From contig JBBRQC010000033.1 of the NCBI GenBank assembly GCA_038227135.1, positions 1-29,731 of the forward strand: DNA of 29,731 bases. Reading direction: 5' to 3'. This document shows positions 6,727 to 20,418 of this stretch, in pieces. The translations under genes were made by a program, and so were the position numbers. Position 1 is the first letter of the stretch. Each line of letters begins with the position of its first letter. Origin of the DNA: UBA4720 sp038227135. GTDB lineage: Bacteria > Gemmatimonadota > Gemmatimonadetes > Gemmatimonadales > Gemmatimonadaceae. The notes under the pieces are model-generated. The model was not told the DNA's origin. It did not search any database and worked only from the letters and a program-made list of their open reading frames with translations.

Positions 6727-9516
6727 TCAGGATTTGAGCGCCATGCCGCGACGTTTCGCGCCCGATGCCTGCTGAACCGGCGCATTCACCTCGTTCACGA
6801 TGCGCTCCTGCTCCTTCTTGTGCACTTCGGCGTATCCCTCCGCGGGGCTCGCCCGATCGGGCCGGCCGATGTACCGGGTCGGCAGCGCGTTTCCCGTCGA
6901 CATCCGCAGTCGCGGCGCGACGTACTGCCACGCACCCTGATTCTTCGGCTCTTCCTGCGCCCAGATGACTTCTTCGATCGCGGGATACAGATCGACGATC
7001 TGAGCCACCTGACTTCCGGGCCACGGATACAGCTCCTCGATTCTCACAATCGCCACGTGCGAAGCACGCCTGACGGCCAGATCGTAGTAGATCTTTCCCG
7101 TGCAGAACACGAGTCGCGTTATCGCTTGGCGCGCCGGCGCCGCAACCGGATCATCGATCACCGGCCGGAACTGGCCGCTCGTCAGCTCGCTGAGCTTCGA
7201 GGCTGCTTCCGGCATCCGCAACAGACTCTTGGGCTGCATCAGAATAAGCGGACGACGCTCGGTGAGCGCCGCCTGACGTCTCAGAATGTGAAAGTACTGC
7301 GCCGGAGTCGAGGGATACGCGACGCGCTGGTTTCCCTCGGCGCAGAGCTGGAGAAATCTTTCAAGCCGCGCGCTCGAGTGCTCCGGCCCCTGCCCTTCGT
7401 ATCCGTGCGGCAGGAGAAGAACCACCGATGAATCCTGTCCCCACTTGGCGCGATCGGCGGCGATGAACTGGTCGATGATCGGCTGCGCGACGTTCACGAA
7501 GTCCCCGTACTGTGCCTCCCACAACACCAGCGTGTCCTCGGCGGCCGTGCTGTACCCGTACTCGAACCCGAGGACCGCCATCTCCGAGAGCGGGCTGTTG
7601 TAGATCTCGAACCTGCCGTGCTTCGCTCCGTCCGCGACGTGCGCGAGAGGAACGTAGATCTCGCCCGAGTCGGCATCGTGAAGCACGGCCTGCCTGTGCG
7701 AGAATGTCGCGCGCTCGGCGTCCTGCCCCGTGAAACGGATCGACGTTCCATCGGTGAGAAGCGACGCGAACGCCAGCGCCTCAGCATGCCCCCAGTCGAT
7801 TCCACCGGCGTCACCCATCGCCTCAGCGCGCCGCGCCAGAGTCTTCGCCAGTCGTGGATTCGGTTTCAGGGCCTGAGGCCACTTGAGGAGACGCTCGTTC
7901 AGCGTGCGCAGCTGGTCAGCAGCGACCCCCGTATCGGCACTCGCCGCCGACAGATCTGCCTCGCCCTCCTTTGGCGCGCGGTGCTCGGGGGGATGGATCT
8001 CCCCGCTCTTCATCGCCGTCTGGATGCGGTCGAAGTTCGCCGCCGCGTCGGCGTCGAGCTTCTTCACTTCCGCCTCGGTGACGAGTCCCTCGGCGACTAG
8101 GCGGGCGCCCCAGACCTCGCGCGGCGAAGGATGCGAGCGAATTTTCTTGTAAAGCTCGGGCTGCGTGAACGACGGCTCGTCGGTCTCGTTGTGTCCGTGG
8201 CGCCGGTAGCCGACGACATCGATCAGGAAGTCCTTTCCGAACTTCGCGCGATACTCGATGCCGAGCCTCGTCACGTGCACACACGATTCCGCGTCATCGG
8301 CGTTGACGTGAATGATCGGCACCTCGAATCCCTTGGCGAGATCGCTGGCATAATGCGTCGAGCGCCCGTCGATCGGATCAGTGGTGAACCCGACCTGATT
8401 GTTGACGATGACGTGCAGCGTCCCGCCCGTGCGGAATCCTGCGAGACCCGAAAGGTTGAAGGTCTCGGCGACAACTCCCTCGCCGGGGAACGCAGCATCG
8501 CCATGGACGCAGACGGGAAGGACCGCCGACTCGTCTCGCGTTCCGCCCCCAGCGAGCACCTGACGCGCGCGCGCAACTCCTTCGAGCACCGGATTCACCA
8601 CTTCGAGATGGCTCGGGTTTGGAATCAGCACGATGTCGACTTCAGCGCCTTTCGCGGTCTGTCGCGTTCCACGCGCTCCCAGATGGTATTTCACATCGCC
8701 GGTTTCACTCACCGCATTGGTGGTCGCGTGCTTGCCTTCGAATTCCTCGAAGATCGTCGCGTACGGTTTGCCGAGTGTGTGCGCGAGAACGTTGATACGA
8801 CCGCGATGCGCCATCGCCAGATCGATCTCGCGCGTCCCATGCGTGGCTGCCGCTTCGATGGCGACGTCGAGCATCGGAACGAGGATGTCTCCACCCTCGA
8901 TGGAGAAGCGCTTGTATCCCTGGTACGCGCGGCCAAGGAATCGCTCGAGACCATCGACTTCGGTGAGACGCTGGAGAATTGCGCGCTTGTCCCCCTCGCT
9001 GAGCGGCGCGTTTAGGCGCCCGCTCTCGATCTCCTCGCGCAGCCACTCGCGCTCGTCGACTTGGCCAAGGTGCGCGATCTCGAAGCCGATTCGAGAAGAA
9101 TAGAGCTCACGAAGTCGGGCCACGACATCTGCTGCCGTTCCGGCCTCGCCGCCCAGAGCCTCGGCGGGAATCTTCTGCAGATCCAGCTCATTCAGTCCGT
9201 GAAATTCCGGCGTGAGCTCGGGAGTGCCGCCGGGCGGTGTGCCGAGCGGATCCAGTGGGACCGCCAGGTGGCCGAAATTGCGGATCGCGTCGACGAGCTT
9301 TGCGGCGGCAGCCACCTTCCTCAGCAGCTCGGGGTCGACCCGTGCGCCCGCCGGGGCCGCTGCTGCCGCTGGCGGGTGGGTACCGCTCAGACTCTCGGCA
9401 AACCGGAAGAATTGTCGCCACGATTCATCCACCGACGCCGGATCGCGCCGATAGGCGTCGTATGCTTCGCTTATGTATCCGTCATTGAAGACGCCCGTGA
9501 TCGGGTCGGAGCTCAT
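6727..9516 (-). CDS. sucA: 2-oxoglutarate dehydrogenase E1 component
   Basis: This 929-residue protein is close to the 933 of E. coli SucA. It decarboxylates 2-oxoglutarate with thiamine diphosphate and passes the succinyl group to the lipoyl E2 in the TCA cycle. The N-terminus (NDGYISEAYDAYRRDP) is the E1 segment that in the family contacts E2. Active-site motifs are AHRGRINVLAHT (236-247), PNPSHLEVVNPVLEG (299-313), and the cofactor site HGDAAFPGEG (338-347) with VNNQVGFTT (371-379). The C-terminal half is the transketolase-like pyrimidine domain. The start ATG at 9516 has only a weak AGAG upstream. It lies 9 nt after the receiver-like gene, with the PIG-L gene 20 nt downstream. No E2 (sucB) or E3 gene is adjacent. 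Confidence 0.97.
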   Translation of the reverse strand: MSSDPITGVFNDGYISEAYDAYRRDPASVDESWRQFFRFAESLSGTHPPAAAAAPAGARVDPELLRKVAAAAKLVDAIRNFGHLAVPLDPLGTPPGGTPELTPEFHGLNELDLQKIPAEALGGEAGTAADVVARLRELYSSRIGFEIAHLGQVDEREWLREEIESGRLNAPLSEGDKRAILQRLTEVDGLERFLGRAYQGYKRFSIEGGDILVPMLDVAIEAAATHGTREIDLAMAHRGRINVLAHTLGKPYATIFEEFEGKHATTNAVSETGDVKYHLGARGTRQTAKGAEVDIVLIPNPSHLEVVNPVLEGVARARQVLAGGGTRDESAVLPVCVHGDAAFPGEGVVAETFNLSGLAGFRTGGTLHVIVNNQVGFTTDPIDGRSTHYASDLAKGFEVPIIHVNADDAESCVHVTRLGIEYRAKFGKDFLIDVVGYRRHGHNETDEPSFTQPELYKKIRSHPSPREVWGARLVAEGLVTEAEVKKLDADAAANFDRIQTAMKSGEIHPPEHRAPKEGEADLSAASADTGVAADQLRTLNERLLKWPQALKPNPRLAKTLARRAEAMGDAGGIDWGHAEALAFASLLTDGTSIRFTGQDAERATFSHRQAVLHDADSGEIYVPLAHVADGAKHGRFEIYNSPLSEMAVLGFEYGYSTAAEDTLVLWEAQYGDFVNVAQPIIDQFIAADRAKWGQDSSVVLLLPHGYEGQGPEHSSARLERFLQLCAEGNQRVAYPSTPAQYFHILRRQAALTERRPLILMQPKSLLRMPEAASKLSELTSGQFRPVIDDPVAAPARQAITRLVFCTGKIYYDLAVRRASHVAIVRIEELYPWPGSQVAQIVDLYPAIEEVIWAQEEPKNQGAWQYVAPRLRMSTGNALPTRYIGRPDRASPAEGYAEVHKKEQERIVNEVNAPVQQASGAKRRGMALKS

Positions 9517-9525
9517 GCTCTAAAT

Positions 9526-9987
9526 TTAACCGCGCTCTACAGTCCTTGGCGCCGTGGCTACGGGCTTGGGGAGGGCGTATTTCGAGCGGGTCGTGGCCGC
9601 ATGAAGAATCCTGAGCGCGGGGGCATTGTCCAGTGTCGGCAGATAGAGAAAGCCGGCAATCCCGTTGACGCCCAGCAGATGCAGCTCTTGAGAATGGCGA
9701 GTGAGGCTCACCGCGATCACGGGGATATTGGAAAGCAGCTCGTCGCGCTCCCACTTCTCGAGCGGAATGGTCGCGAGAAGGTCGTATTCGCAGATGACCA
9801 GATTCGGAGAAGCTCCCCGCGCAACCTCGACCGCCGCTTCCAGTCCAACGGCCTCGCTCGTGATGACGCCCATGCCGGCGAAATATCGTGCGATGTGCTC
9901 GCTCAAAAAGCAATGTCGCGCAATGCATACTGCGCGAAGTTGGACGGCGTCTTCCAGCGGCGCCGCTCGAACGGATTCTGCAGCCAT
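9526..9987 (-). CDS. Degenerate response-regulator-receiver-like protein
   Basis: Read from ATG 9987, this is a 153-residue soluble protein. It has the alternating pattern of a receiver fold: RAVCIARHCFLSEHIARYF, then PNLVICEYDLLA (61-72), NIPVIAVSLTR (87-97) and GIAGFLYLPTLD (109-120). The chemistry is degraded. The N-terminal acidic pair is replaced by ARH, the phospho-site region reads CEYD, and the lysine of the usual KP motif is replaced (YLP). It is therefore probably a pseudo-receiver acting by binding. The frame is open 23 codons further upstream, but the extra part looks random. No Shine-Dalgarno site is visible; a TACGAT hexamer lies 8 nt before the ATG. It directly precedes sucA and is probably cotranscribed with it. 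No specific family is recognised. Confidence 0.7.
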   Translation of the reverse strand: MAAESVRAAPLEDAVQLRAVCIARHCFLSEHIARYFAGMGVITSEAVGLEAAVEVARGASPNLVICEYDLLATIPLEKWERDELLSNIPVIAVSLTRHSQELHLLGVNGIAGFLYLPTLDNAPALRILHAATTRSKYALPKPVATAPRTVERG

Positions 9988-9995
9988 GGCCGTTG

Positions 9996-10001
9996 ATCGT
10001 A
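9996..10001 (-). promoter_or_regulatory. Possible -10 element of a leaderless transcript, receiver-like gene
   Basis: On the minus strand, TACGAT lies 8 nt before the ATG at 9987, with TTGTGC 17 nt further upstream as a poor -35. No ribosome site is present. The match is weak on its own and competes with the upstream candidate at 10036-10065. Confidence 0.25.
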
Positions 10002-10035
10002 AGGCACTATCCGGCGGAGCACAAGCAGATCCGGA

Positions 10036-10065
10036 AGAATATCTTCGTGTAAGCAAACCTGTCAG
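10036..10065 (-). promoter_or_regulatory. Candidate sigma-70-type promoter for receiver-like gene and sucA operon
   Basis: The minus strand reads CTGACA (5 of 6 to TTGACA), an 18-nt spacer and TATTCT (4 of 6 to TATAAT). A short inverted repeat (GAAGA-ATA-TCTTC on the plus strand, 10034-10046) overlaps the -10 and could be an operator. It would give a leader of about 40 nt. Read by eye only. Confidence 0.35.
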
Positions 10066-10085
10066 GCGTTCAGTTGCGGCAAAGA

Positions 10086-10119
10086 AAAGCCCCCCGCACC
10101 AGACGGTGCGGGGGGCTTT
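10086..10119 (-). terminator. Strong hairpin terminator, probably bidirectional
   Basis: A perfect 12-bp stem (10089-10100 with 10105-10116: GCCCCCCGCACC / GGTGCGGGGGGC) has a 4-nt loop, and three A-T pairs extend it to 15 bp. On the minus strand the stem is followed by TTTTCTTT, so it ends transcripts of the lipoprotein gene that stops at 10143. On the plus strand the run is only TTTCC. It insulates the signalling and lipoprotein block from the receiver-sucA operon. It is the only convincing intrinsic terminator in the window. Confidence 0.9.
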
Positions 10120-10142
10120 CCAGCAGGTCGAGCGGGCAGCTC

Positions 10143-10628
10143 TTACTGCTTCGTCTTGTCGACGTTGTTGCCGATGATGCCGCCGAGGATCGCTCCTGCC
10201 GCGCCACCGATGATCGCGCCCTTAACCTTGTTCCTGCTCGTGACCGCGCCGATCACCGCACCGGCGCCGGCGCCGATCGCGGCGTCACGCTTGGTGTGCT
10301 TGACTATCACTGGCGCAGGAGCAGAATAGACCGGAGCCGAAGAATAGGTTCCGCCCGACGAGCTGCGACGAGTGGTCGTCGTGCGACGAACTGGCGCCCG
10401 ATAAACGGTGCGAGGCGACGCCGTGCTGCTGCTCCTCAACGCTGCTGCCTGCGTCGTCGTTCCCGCGCGCTCCGCGGCGGTGATGCTATCGAGCGGCGTG
10501 TACGGCCGGCTCGCTGCAGCGGTCGAAAGATCTGAGTTCAGCGCGCTGTCCGCTGCGGTCGTCTTGTCGCCTTTTGAGCAAGCGAATGCGAGAACTGCGG
10601 CCGGAAGAATTAGTAACTTTTTGAACAT
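10143..10628 (-). CDS. Small lipoprotein with YMGG-like glycine-zipper domain
   Basis: A 161-residue predicted lipoprotein. The signal MFKKLLILPAAVLAFAC ends at cysteine 17, a slightly loose lipobox. The middle (about 40-110) is a Ser/Thr/Ala/Arg-rich low-complexity linker. The C-terminal 50 residues hold glycine-zipper repeats, GAGAGAVIGAVTS and GAIIGGAAGAILGGIIG, which in this domain class (YMGG/Rick17kDa-type) pack as membrane-associated helices in the envelope. The start is well supported: GGAGG lies 8 nt upstream of the ATG. A good hairpin terminator follows the stop, so the gene is monocistronic or the last of a unit. A sigma-54-like sequence lies upstream. The precise function is unknown; family members are linked to envelope structure or stress. 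Confidence 0.85.
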   Translation of the reverse strand: MFKKLLILPAAVLAFACSKGDKTTAADSALNSDLSTAAASRPYTPLDSITAAERAGTTTQAAALRSSSTASPRTVYRAPVRRTTTTRRSSSGGTYSSAPVYSAPAPVIVKHTKRDAAIGAGAGAVIGAVTSRNKVKGAIIGGAAGAILGGIIGNNVDKTKQ

Positions 10629-10681
10629 TTTTAAAGCCTCCAGTGGTGACCCCCGCTTAAGGCGACGGCACTACCATAGAG

Positions 10682-10698
10682 GGCAGACCCTGTGCCAA
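10682..10698 (-). promoter_or_regulatory. Candidate sigma-54 (-24/-12) promoter upstream of the glycine-zipper lipoprotein
   Basis: The minus strand reads TTGGCAC-N5-CTGCC, with GG and GC separated by exactly 10 nt as sigma-54 promoters require. The -24 element matches fully; the -12 has TGC with C in place of the first T. A start about 12 nt downstream would give a leader near 40 nt carrying the GGAGG site. The spacing of possible sigma-70 elements here (14 nt) is poor. Confidence 0.4.
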
Positions 10699-10711
10699 TA
10701 AAGGGGTGGAG

Positions 10712-11992
10712 TTAAGCCGCCGTAGCCGAAGATAACGCGGGTCCCGGGGCCATGACGTCCTCTAAAGAGGCCGGCAGAATGAGACGGAATGCGCTCCCCT
10801 TGCCGGGGGTCGAGCATACGGTCAACGAGCCATCCAGCAGCTGGGCCAGCCGCCTCGAGATGGGAAGCCCCAGGCCCGTCCCAGGCTGCTTCGATTCCGA
10901 GACCTGAACGAACTCCTCGAAGATGCGCGTGATGTCTTCCTTCGCGATCCCGACACCCTCGTCGACTACCTCGATTTCTACACCCTTGTCGTCGCATTGT
11001 TTGCAGACCACGCGGATCGGCTTGCCCTCGCCGAACTTAATGGCGTTGGACAACAGGTTGAGCAATATCTGCCTCACTCGGCGCGGGTCGCTCACGATGT
11101 TGAACGGCTCGCTCTCCATTGAGAGGGAGAGGTTGGAGCCGTACTCGTCGGCGAGCGGCCGCACAGTAACGAAAAGATCTTCGATCAACGCGGGGAACAT
11201 CACCGGCTGCAGTGAGAGCTCGATCTTTCCCGCCTCGATCTTGGACAAGTCGAGCACGTCGTTCACCAGCTCGAGTAAATGCCGTGCCGCCTTGAGCGTG
11301 CGCTGCAGCCCTTCCTTCTGCTTGGCGTTGAGGGGACCGTAAATGTTGTCCAGCATCAGCGTGCTATAGCCGATCACCGCATTGATCGGAGTCCGCAGCT
11401 CGTGGCTCATTGACGCGTAGAACCTGTTGCGGGCGCCCATCGCCTGCTCCAGCGCAATCTGGCGCCGATGAAGCTCCTCGTTCATCTGCGACAGCTTGGC
11501 CGCCGACCGGGCCTCGGCTTCCAGCAGCGAGGTACGATGCTCCAGCTCCAGCTCCCGCTTCTGGCTCTCGCGCAGCAGGTCGCCCTGCCGCTGTATCTCG
11601 GCTTGCTTGAGATAGAGGTCCACGAACACTGCCACCTTCGATCTGAGAATGTCGGGATTGAACGGCTTGAACACATAATCCACCGCGCCCATCGAATATC
11701 CCTTGAAGACGTAAGCGTCTTCCTTGCTGATGGCACTGAGGAATATGATCGGGATGGTTCTCGACCGTTCTCGCGACTTGATGATCTCCGCCACCTCGAA
11801 GCCGTTCATACCGGGCATCTGCACGTCGAGAAGAATCGCCGCGAAATTGTCCGCGAGAATGTGCTTCAGAGTCTCCGGACCGGAGTTGGCGCGGATCAGA
11901 ACCTGGCCAAGCGGCTCGAGGATGGCCTCGAGCGCTAAAAGGTTCTCCGGTCGATCGTCGACCAGAAGGAGCTTTACCTGCTCGTCACTCAT
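10712..11992 (-). CDS. Hybrid response regulator / histidine kinase (REC-coiled coil-HisKA-HATPase)
   Basis: A 426-residue soluble protein. It has an N-terminal receiver (acidic residues D12/D13, phospho-site D56 in ILLDVQMPG, lysine 109 in VFKPF), a coiled coil at about 125-185, a HisKA domain with the phospho-accepting H197 in SMSHELRTP, and an ATPase domain (N-box LLSNAIKF, G1 DEGVGIA at 344-350, GTGLGL at 371-376). The N-terminal receiver means it probably takes its input by phosphotransfer from another kinase and re-phosphorylates a partner. There is no membrane segment. Its ATG overlaps the CheB stop (ATGA), which makes it the last gene of the four-gene signalling operon. The output partner is not in the window. 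Confidence 0.93.
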   Translation of the reverse strand: MSDEQVKLLLVDDRPENLLALEAILEPLGQVLIRANSGPETLKHILADNFAAILLDVQMPGMNGFEVAEIIKSRERSRTIPIIFLSAISKEDAYVFKGYSMGAVDYVFKPFNPDILRSKVAVFVDLYLKQAEIQRQGDLLRESQKRELELEHRTSLLEAEARSAAKLSQMNEELHRRQIALEQAMGARNRFYASMSHELRTPINAVIGYSTLMLDNIYGPLNAKQKEGLQRTLKAARHLLELVNDVLDLSKIEAGKIELSLQPVMFPALIEDLFVTVRPLADEYGSNLSLSMESEPFNIVSDPRRVRQILLNLLSNAIKFGEGKPIRVVCKQCDDKGVEIEVVDEGVGIAKEDITRIFEEFVQVSESKQPGTGLGLPISRRLAQLLDGSLTVCSTPGKGSAFRLILPASLEDVMAPGPALSSATAA

Positions 11993-12582
11993 ACGGCCTT
12001 CCTGGCTCCAACCTTCGTCTGCTCGAGACTGAGCTCGAGCAGCCTCGGCGCCAGCTTGTCCAGCGGAAGTACTTCCGCACTCGGAACTGCTTTCAGAGCG
12101 GCAACCGGCATGATCGGAATCTCAGCGGTCCGGGGATCCTGCACCAGGGCACGCCCACCGCGCTTCACGATGTGGGCAAGACCCCGCGAGCCATCCTCGT
12201 TCGCTCCGGTCAGCACGACTCCGATCGCCCCCGATCCGTATGTGTCGGCAGCCGAGCTGAACATCACGTCGATAGATGGTCTGCTGAACCTGACCGGTTC
12301 CTCGACAGTCAGCGACAGATAGCCGGCATCGATCAGCACGTGATAGTTCGCCGGAGCAATGTGGACGGTGCCCGGTGTCAGCGGGTCCTTGTCTTCCGCT
12401 TCGCATACCCTCATATCGGTCGCGTCCTGAAGCAGCTCCGAGAGAAGCCTGTCTGAATCCTTGCCACGGTGCTGAACGACCACGACCGGGAGGCTGAAGT
12501 CTGCGGGAAGGTCACCGAGCAGCGTAGTCATCGCTGCAAGTCCGCCCCACGAAGTTCCGATCCCGACGACCGAATACCCCAT
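11989..12582 (-). CDS. Stand-alone CheB-type protein-glutamate methylesterase
   Basis: This 197-residue protein corresponds to the CheB catalytic domain alone, with no receiver domain attached. The expected triad is visible: S11 in GIGTSWGG, H38 in VVVQHRG and D130 in TGANEDGSRG. In chemotaxis CheB removes methyl esters from receptor glutamates and deamidates glutamines; without a receiver it is not directly gated by phosphorylation. The chosen ATG at 12582 overlaps the CheR stop (TAATG), with a GGAAGGTGAGG ribosome site just upstream; the 17 extra upstream codons are not needed. The 3' end overlaps the REC-kinase start (ATGA). No chemoreceptor, CheA or CheW is nearby, so a role outside flagellar chemotaxis is likely. 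Confidence 0.92.
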   Translation of the reverse strand: MGYSVVGIGTSWGGLAAMTTLLGDLPADFSLPVVVVQHRGKDSDRLLSELLQDATDMRVCEAEDKDPLTPGTVHIAPANYHVLIDAGYLSLTVEEPVRFSRPSIDVMFSSAADTYGSGAIGVVLTGANEDGSRGLAHIVKRGGRALVQDPRTAEIPIMPVAALKAVPSAEVLPLDKLAPRLLELSLEQTKVGARKAV

Positions 12583-13444
12583 TACCTCACCTTCCGGAAG
12601 ATTTTTTCCGGCGGCGCGATCTGCTGATAGCATTCCTCGTGCGCCATGAAGCGAAGCGTCTCCTTGCTGCCGAGAACCAGGACGCCGAACATCGCCAGGC
12701 TGTCGTAGAAGAGGGTGTGCACCCGGGACTGCAATGTCTTATCGAAGTAGATCAGCACGTTCCTGCAAAGGATGACGTTGAACTCGCTGAATGAGCGGTC
12801 CGTCACCAGGTTGTGCTGCGAAAAGACGACGTTCTTCGTCAGCGACTGATCGAACAGCGCGCCCCCGTATTTCGCCGTGTAATACTCCGAGAACGACTTC
12901 TTGCCCCCGGCACGGATGTAATTGTCCGTGTACTCCTGCATCCGCTCCAGCGGGAAGATTCCCGCCTTGGCCCTCTGCAGCACAACCTCGTTGATGTCCG
13001 TCGCATAGATGCGCGCGCGCTCGTACAGCCCTTCCTCGCGCAGCAGGATCGCCATCGAGTACACTTCTTCACCCGTCGAACATCCCGCGTGCCAGATGCG
13101 AATGAACGGATAGGTTCTCAGCAGAGGCACCACGTGTTCCCGGAAGGTCTGGTAGAATCCGGGATCGCGGAACATCGCCGTCACGTTGATGGAGAGATCG
13201 AGCAACAGCTTCTCCATCATCGGCGGCTCGTGCAGAACGCGCTCCTGCAGCGCGCTTATGCTCGACAATCCTTCTTCCTCGATGCGCTTCCAAAGCCGTC
13301 GCCGGATCGATGCATAGGCGTAGGCGCGGAAATCAAATCCGTACTGACGGAAGATCCCCTCCAGCAGCAGCTCGATCTCGATTCTTTCGAGATCGGGCTT
13401 GAACGACTGCCGATCGGGCTCCGCGTTCGGAGCGGGAACTACCG

Positions 13445-13460
<16 letters not shown>
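12582..13460 (-). CDS. CheR-type protein-glutamate O-methyltransferase
   Basis: From the GTG at 13460 this is a 292-residue SAM-dependent methyltransferase of the CheR family. Visible motifs are the N-terminal helical part (SIRRRLWKRIEEEG), NVTAMFRDP (92-100, the CheR active-site region), the SAM loop WHAGCSTGEEVYS (123-135), YATDIN (152-157) and ILCRNVLIYF (230-239). CheR enzymes methylate glutamates in paired sites on coiled coils of chemoreceptors. The frame is open to 13535, but that stretch overlaps the kinase. The GTG start overlaps the kinase 3' end by 16 nt and lacks a clear ribosome site, so the exact start is uncertain. The stop overlaps the CheB start by one base. It carries no TPR or kinase fusion. 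Confidence 0.9.
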
Positions 13461-19801
<6,341 letters not shown>

Positions 19802-19807
19802 GACTTA

Positions 19808-19813
19808 CTCCTT
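19808..19813 (-). promoter_or_regulatory. Shine-Dalgarno site fixing the GTG start of the giant kinase
   Basis: AAGGAG lies 6 nt before GTG 19801 on the minus strand. It supports the GTG as start in the absence of a nearby ATG. The leader upstream (19814-19936) is GC-rich with a possible 6-bp hairpin (19855-19871); I cannot find a convincing -35/-10 pair there. Confidence 0.8.
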
Positions 19814-19936
19814 GATTTGACTGCTTGACCCCCGCAGGGCGGGCTTACGTGACCCCGACCGACCGGGTCGGCCCGGAGGGGGGATAGTTCTACTGTTCAA
19901 AAGTGGGACCGTTCTTGGATCAGGTGGGTCCGAGGT

Positions 19937-20401
19937 TTATGACGTTCCCGGTGCCAGTTCTATGGGGTCGCCGAAGCGGATTTCTCCGTCGCTTAGAACC
20001 CTCGCGTAGACCCGGCTCCACCCTGGATGGAGCTGCTGCGATATCCGAACGAACCTACCGTCGATAAACGACGCTTTGATCGTTTTGCAGGGACTGGTGA
20101 AGGAGGCGACCTCGAACACCACTTCGTCACCGAGCTTCATTCGGACCCCGGGAACGACCAGATCCCAATCGATTCCTTCCACCGTGACGTTCTCGCCAAC
20201 GGTCCCGATGTCAATCGGGTGGCCTTCGTCCTGGAGGGCACGGATCCTCTCCAATGAATAAACGCAAACTGCTCGCTCGGGTCCACCATGGTGCTTCTTG
20301 TCGTGTTGAGTGTCTTCTTGAAGCCCTAATCGAGACACTTTGGCGCCGTCAACGCGCCTTTTGGGAACTCCCCCGCCGGACTGGTTAATGGAAGCCAGCA
20401 T
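19937..20401 (-). CDS. MOSC domain-containing protein
   Basis: A 154-residue stand-alone MOSC protein. It begins MLASINQSGGGVPKRRV, the expected start of the domain, followed by GLQEDTQHDKKHHGGPERAV (26-45), the GTVGENVTVEG strand (66-76) and the conserved cysteine 105 in SPCKTI. MOSC domains, named from molybdenum cofactor sulfurase C-termini, carry sulfur for metal-sulfur cluster or cofactor chemistry; the cysteine is the expected sulfur carrier. The open frame extends far upstream over the methyltransferase gene, but only the part from ATG 20401 has MOSC character. There is no real ribosome site, and TATAAT lies 9 nt before the ATG. The gene is 17 nt after the RNA methyltransferase stop, so it may also be read from that transcript. 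Confidence 0.88.
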   Translation of the reverse strand: MLASINQSGGGVPKRRVDGAKVSRLGLQEDTQHDKKHHGGPERAVCVYSLERIRALQDEGHPIDIGTVGENVTVEGIDWDLVVPGVRMKLGDEVVFEVASFTSPCKTIKASFIDGRFVRISQQLHPGWSRVYARVLSDGEIRFGDPIELAPGTS

Positions 20402-20410
20402 TCCAGTTTG

Positions 20411-20416
20411 ATTATA
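20411..20416 (-). promoter_or_regulatory. Perfect TATAAT -10 hexamer immediately upstream of the MOSC gene
   Basis: TATAAT on the minus strand ends 9 nt before the ATG at 20401, just past the methyltransferase stop. A -35 at 17 nt would read GAGTTG, which is poor. If active, the transcript would have a leader of only a few bases. Confidence 0.35.
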
Positions 20417-20418
20417 AT

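Noticed and set aside
6707..7024. N-terminal extension of the PIG-L protein into sucA
   Set aside because: The extension is an out-of-frame shadow of sucA; the signal peptide begins only after ATG 6706.
19855..19871. GC-rich hairpin CCGACC-N5-GGTCGG in the leader of the giant kinase as a riboswitch or terminator
   Set aside because: It has only six base pairs and no T-run or recognisable aptamer; I mention it only as leader structure.
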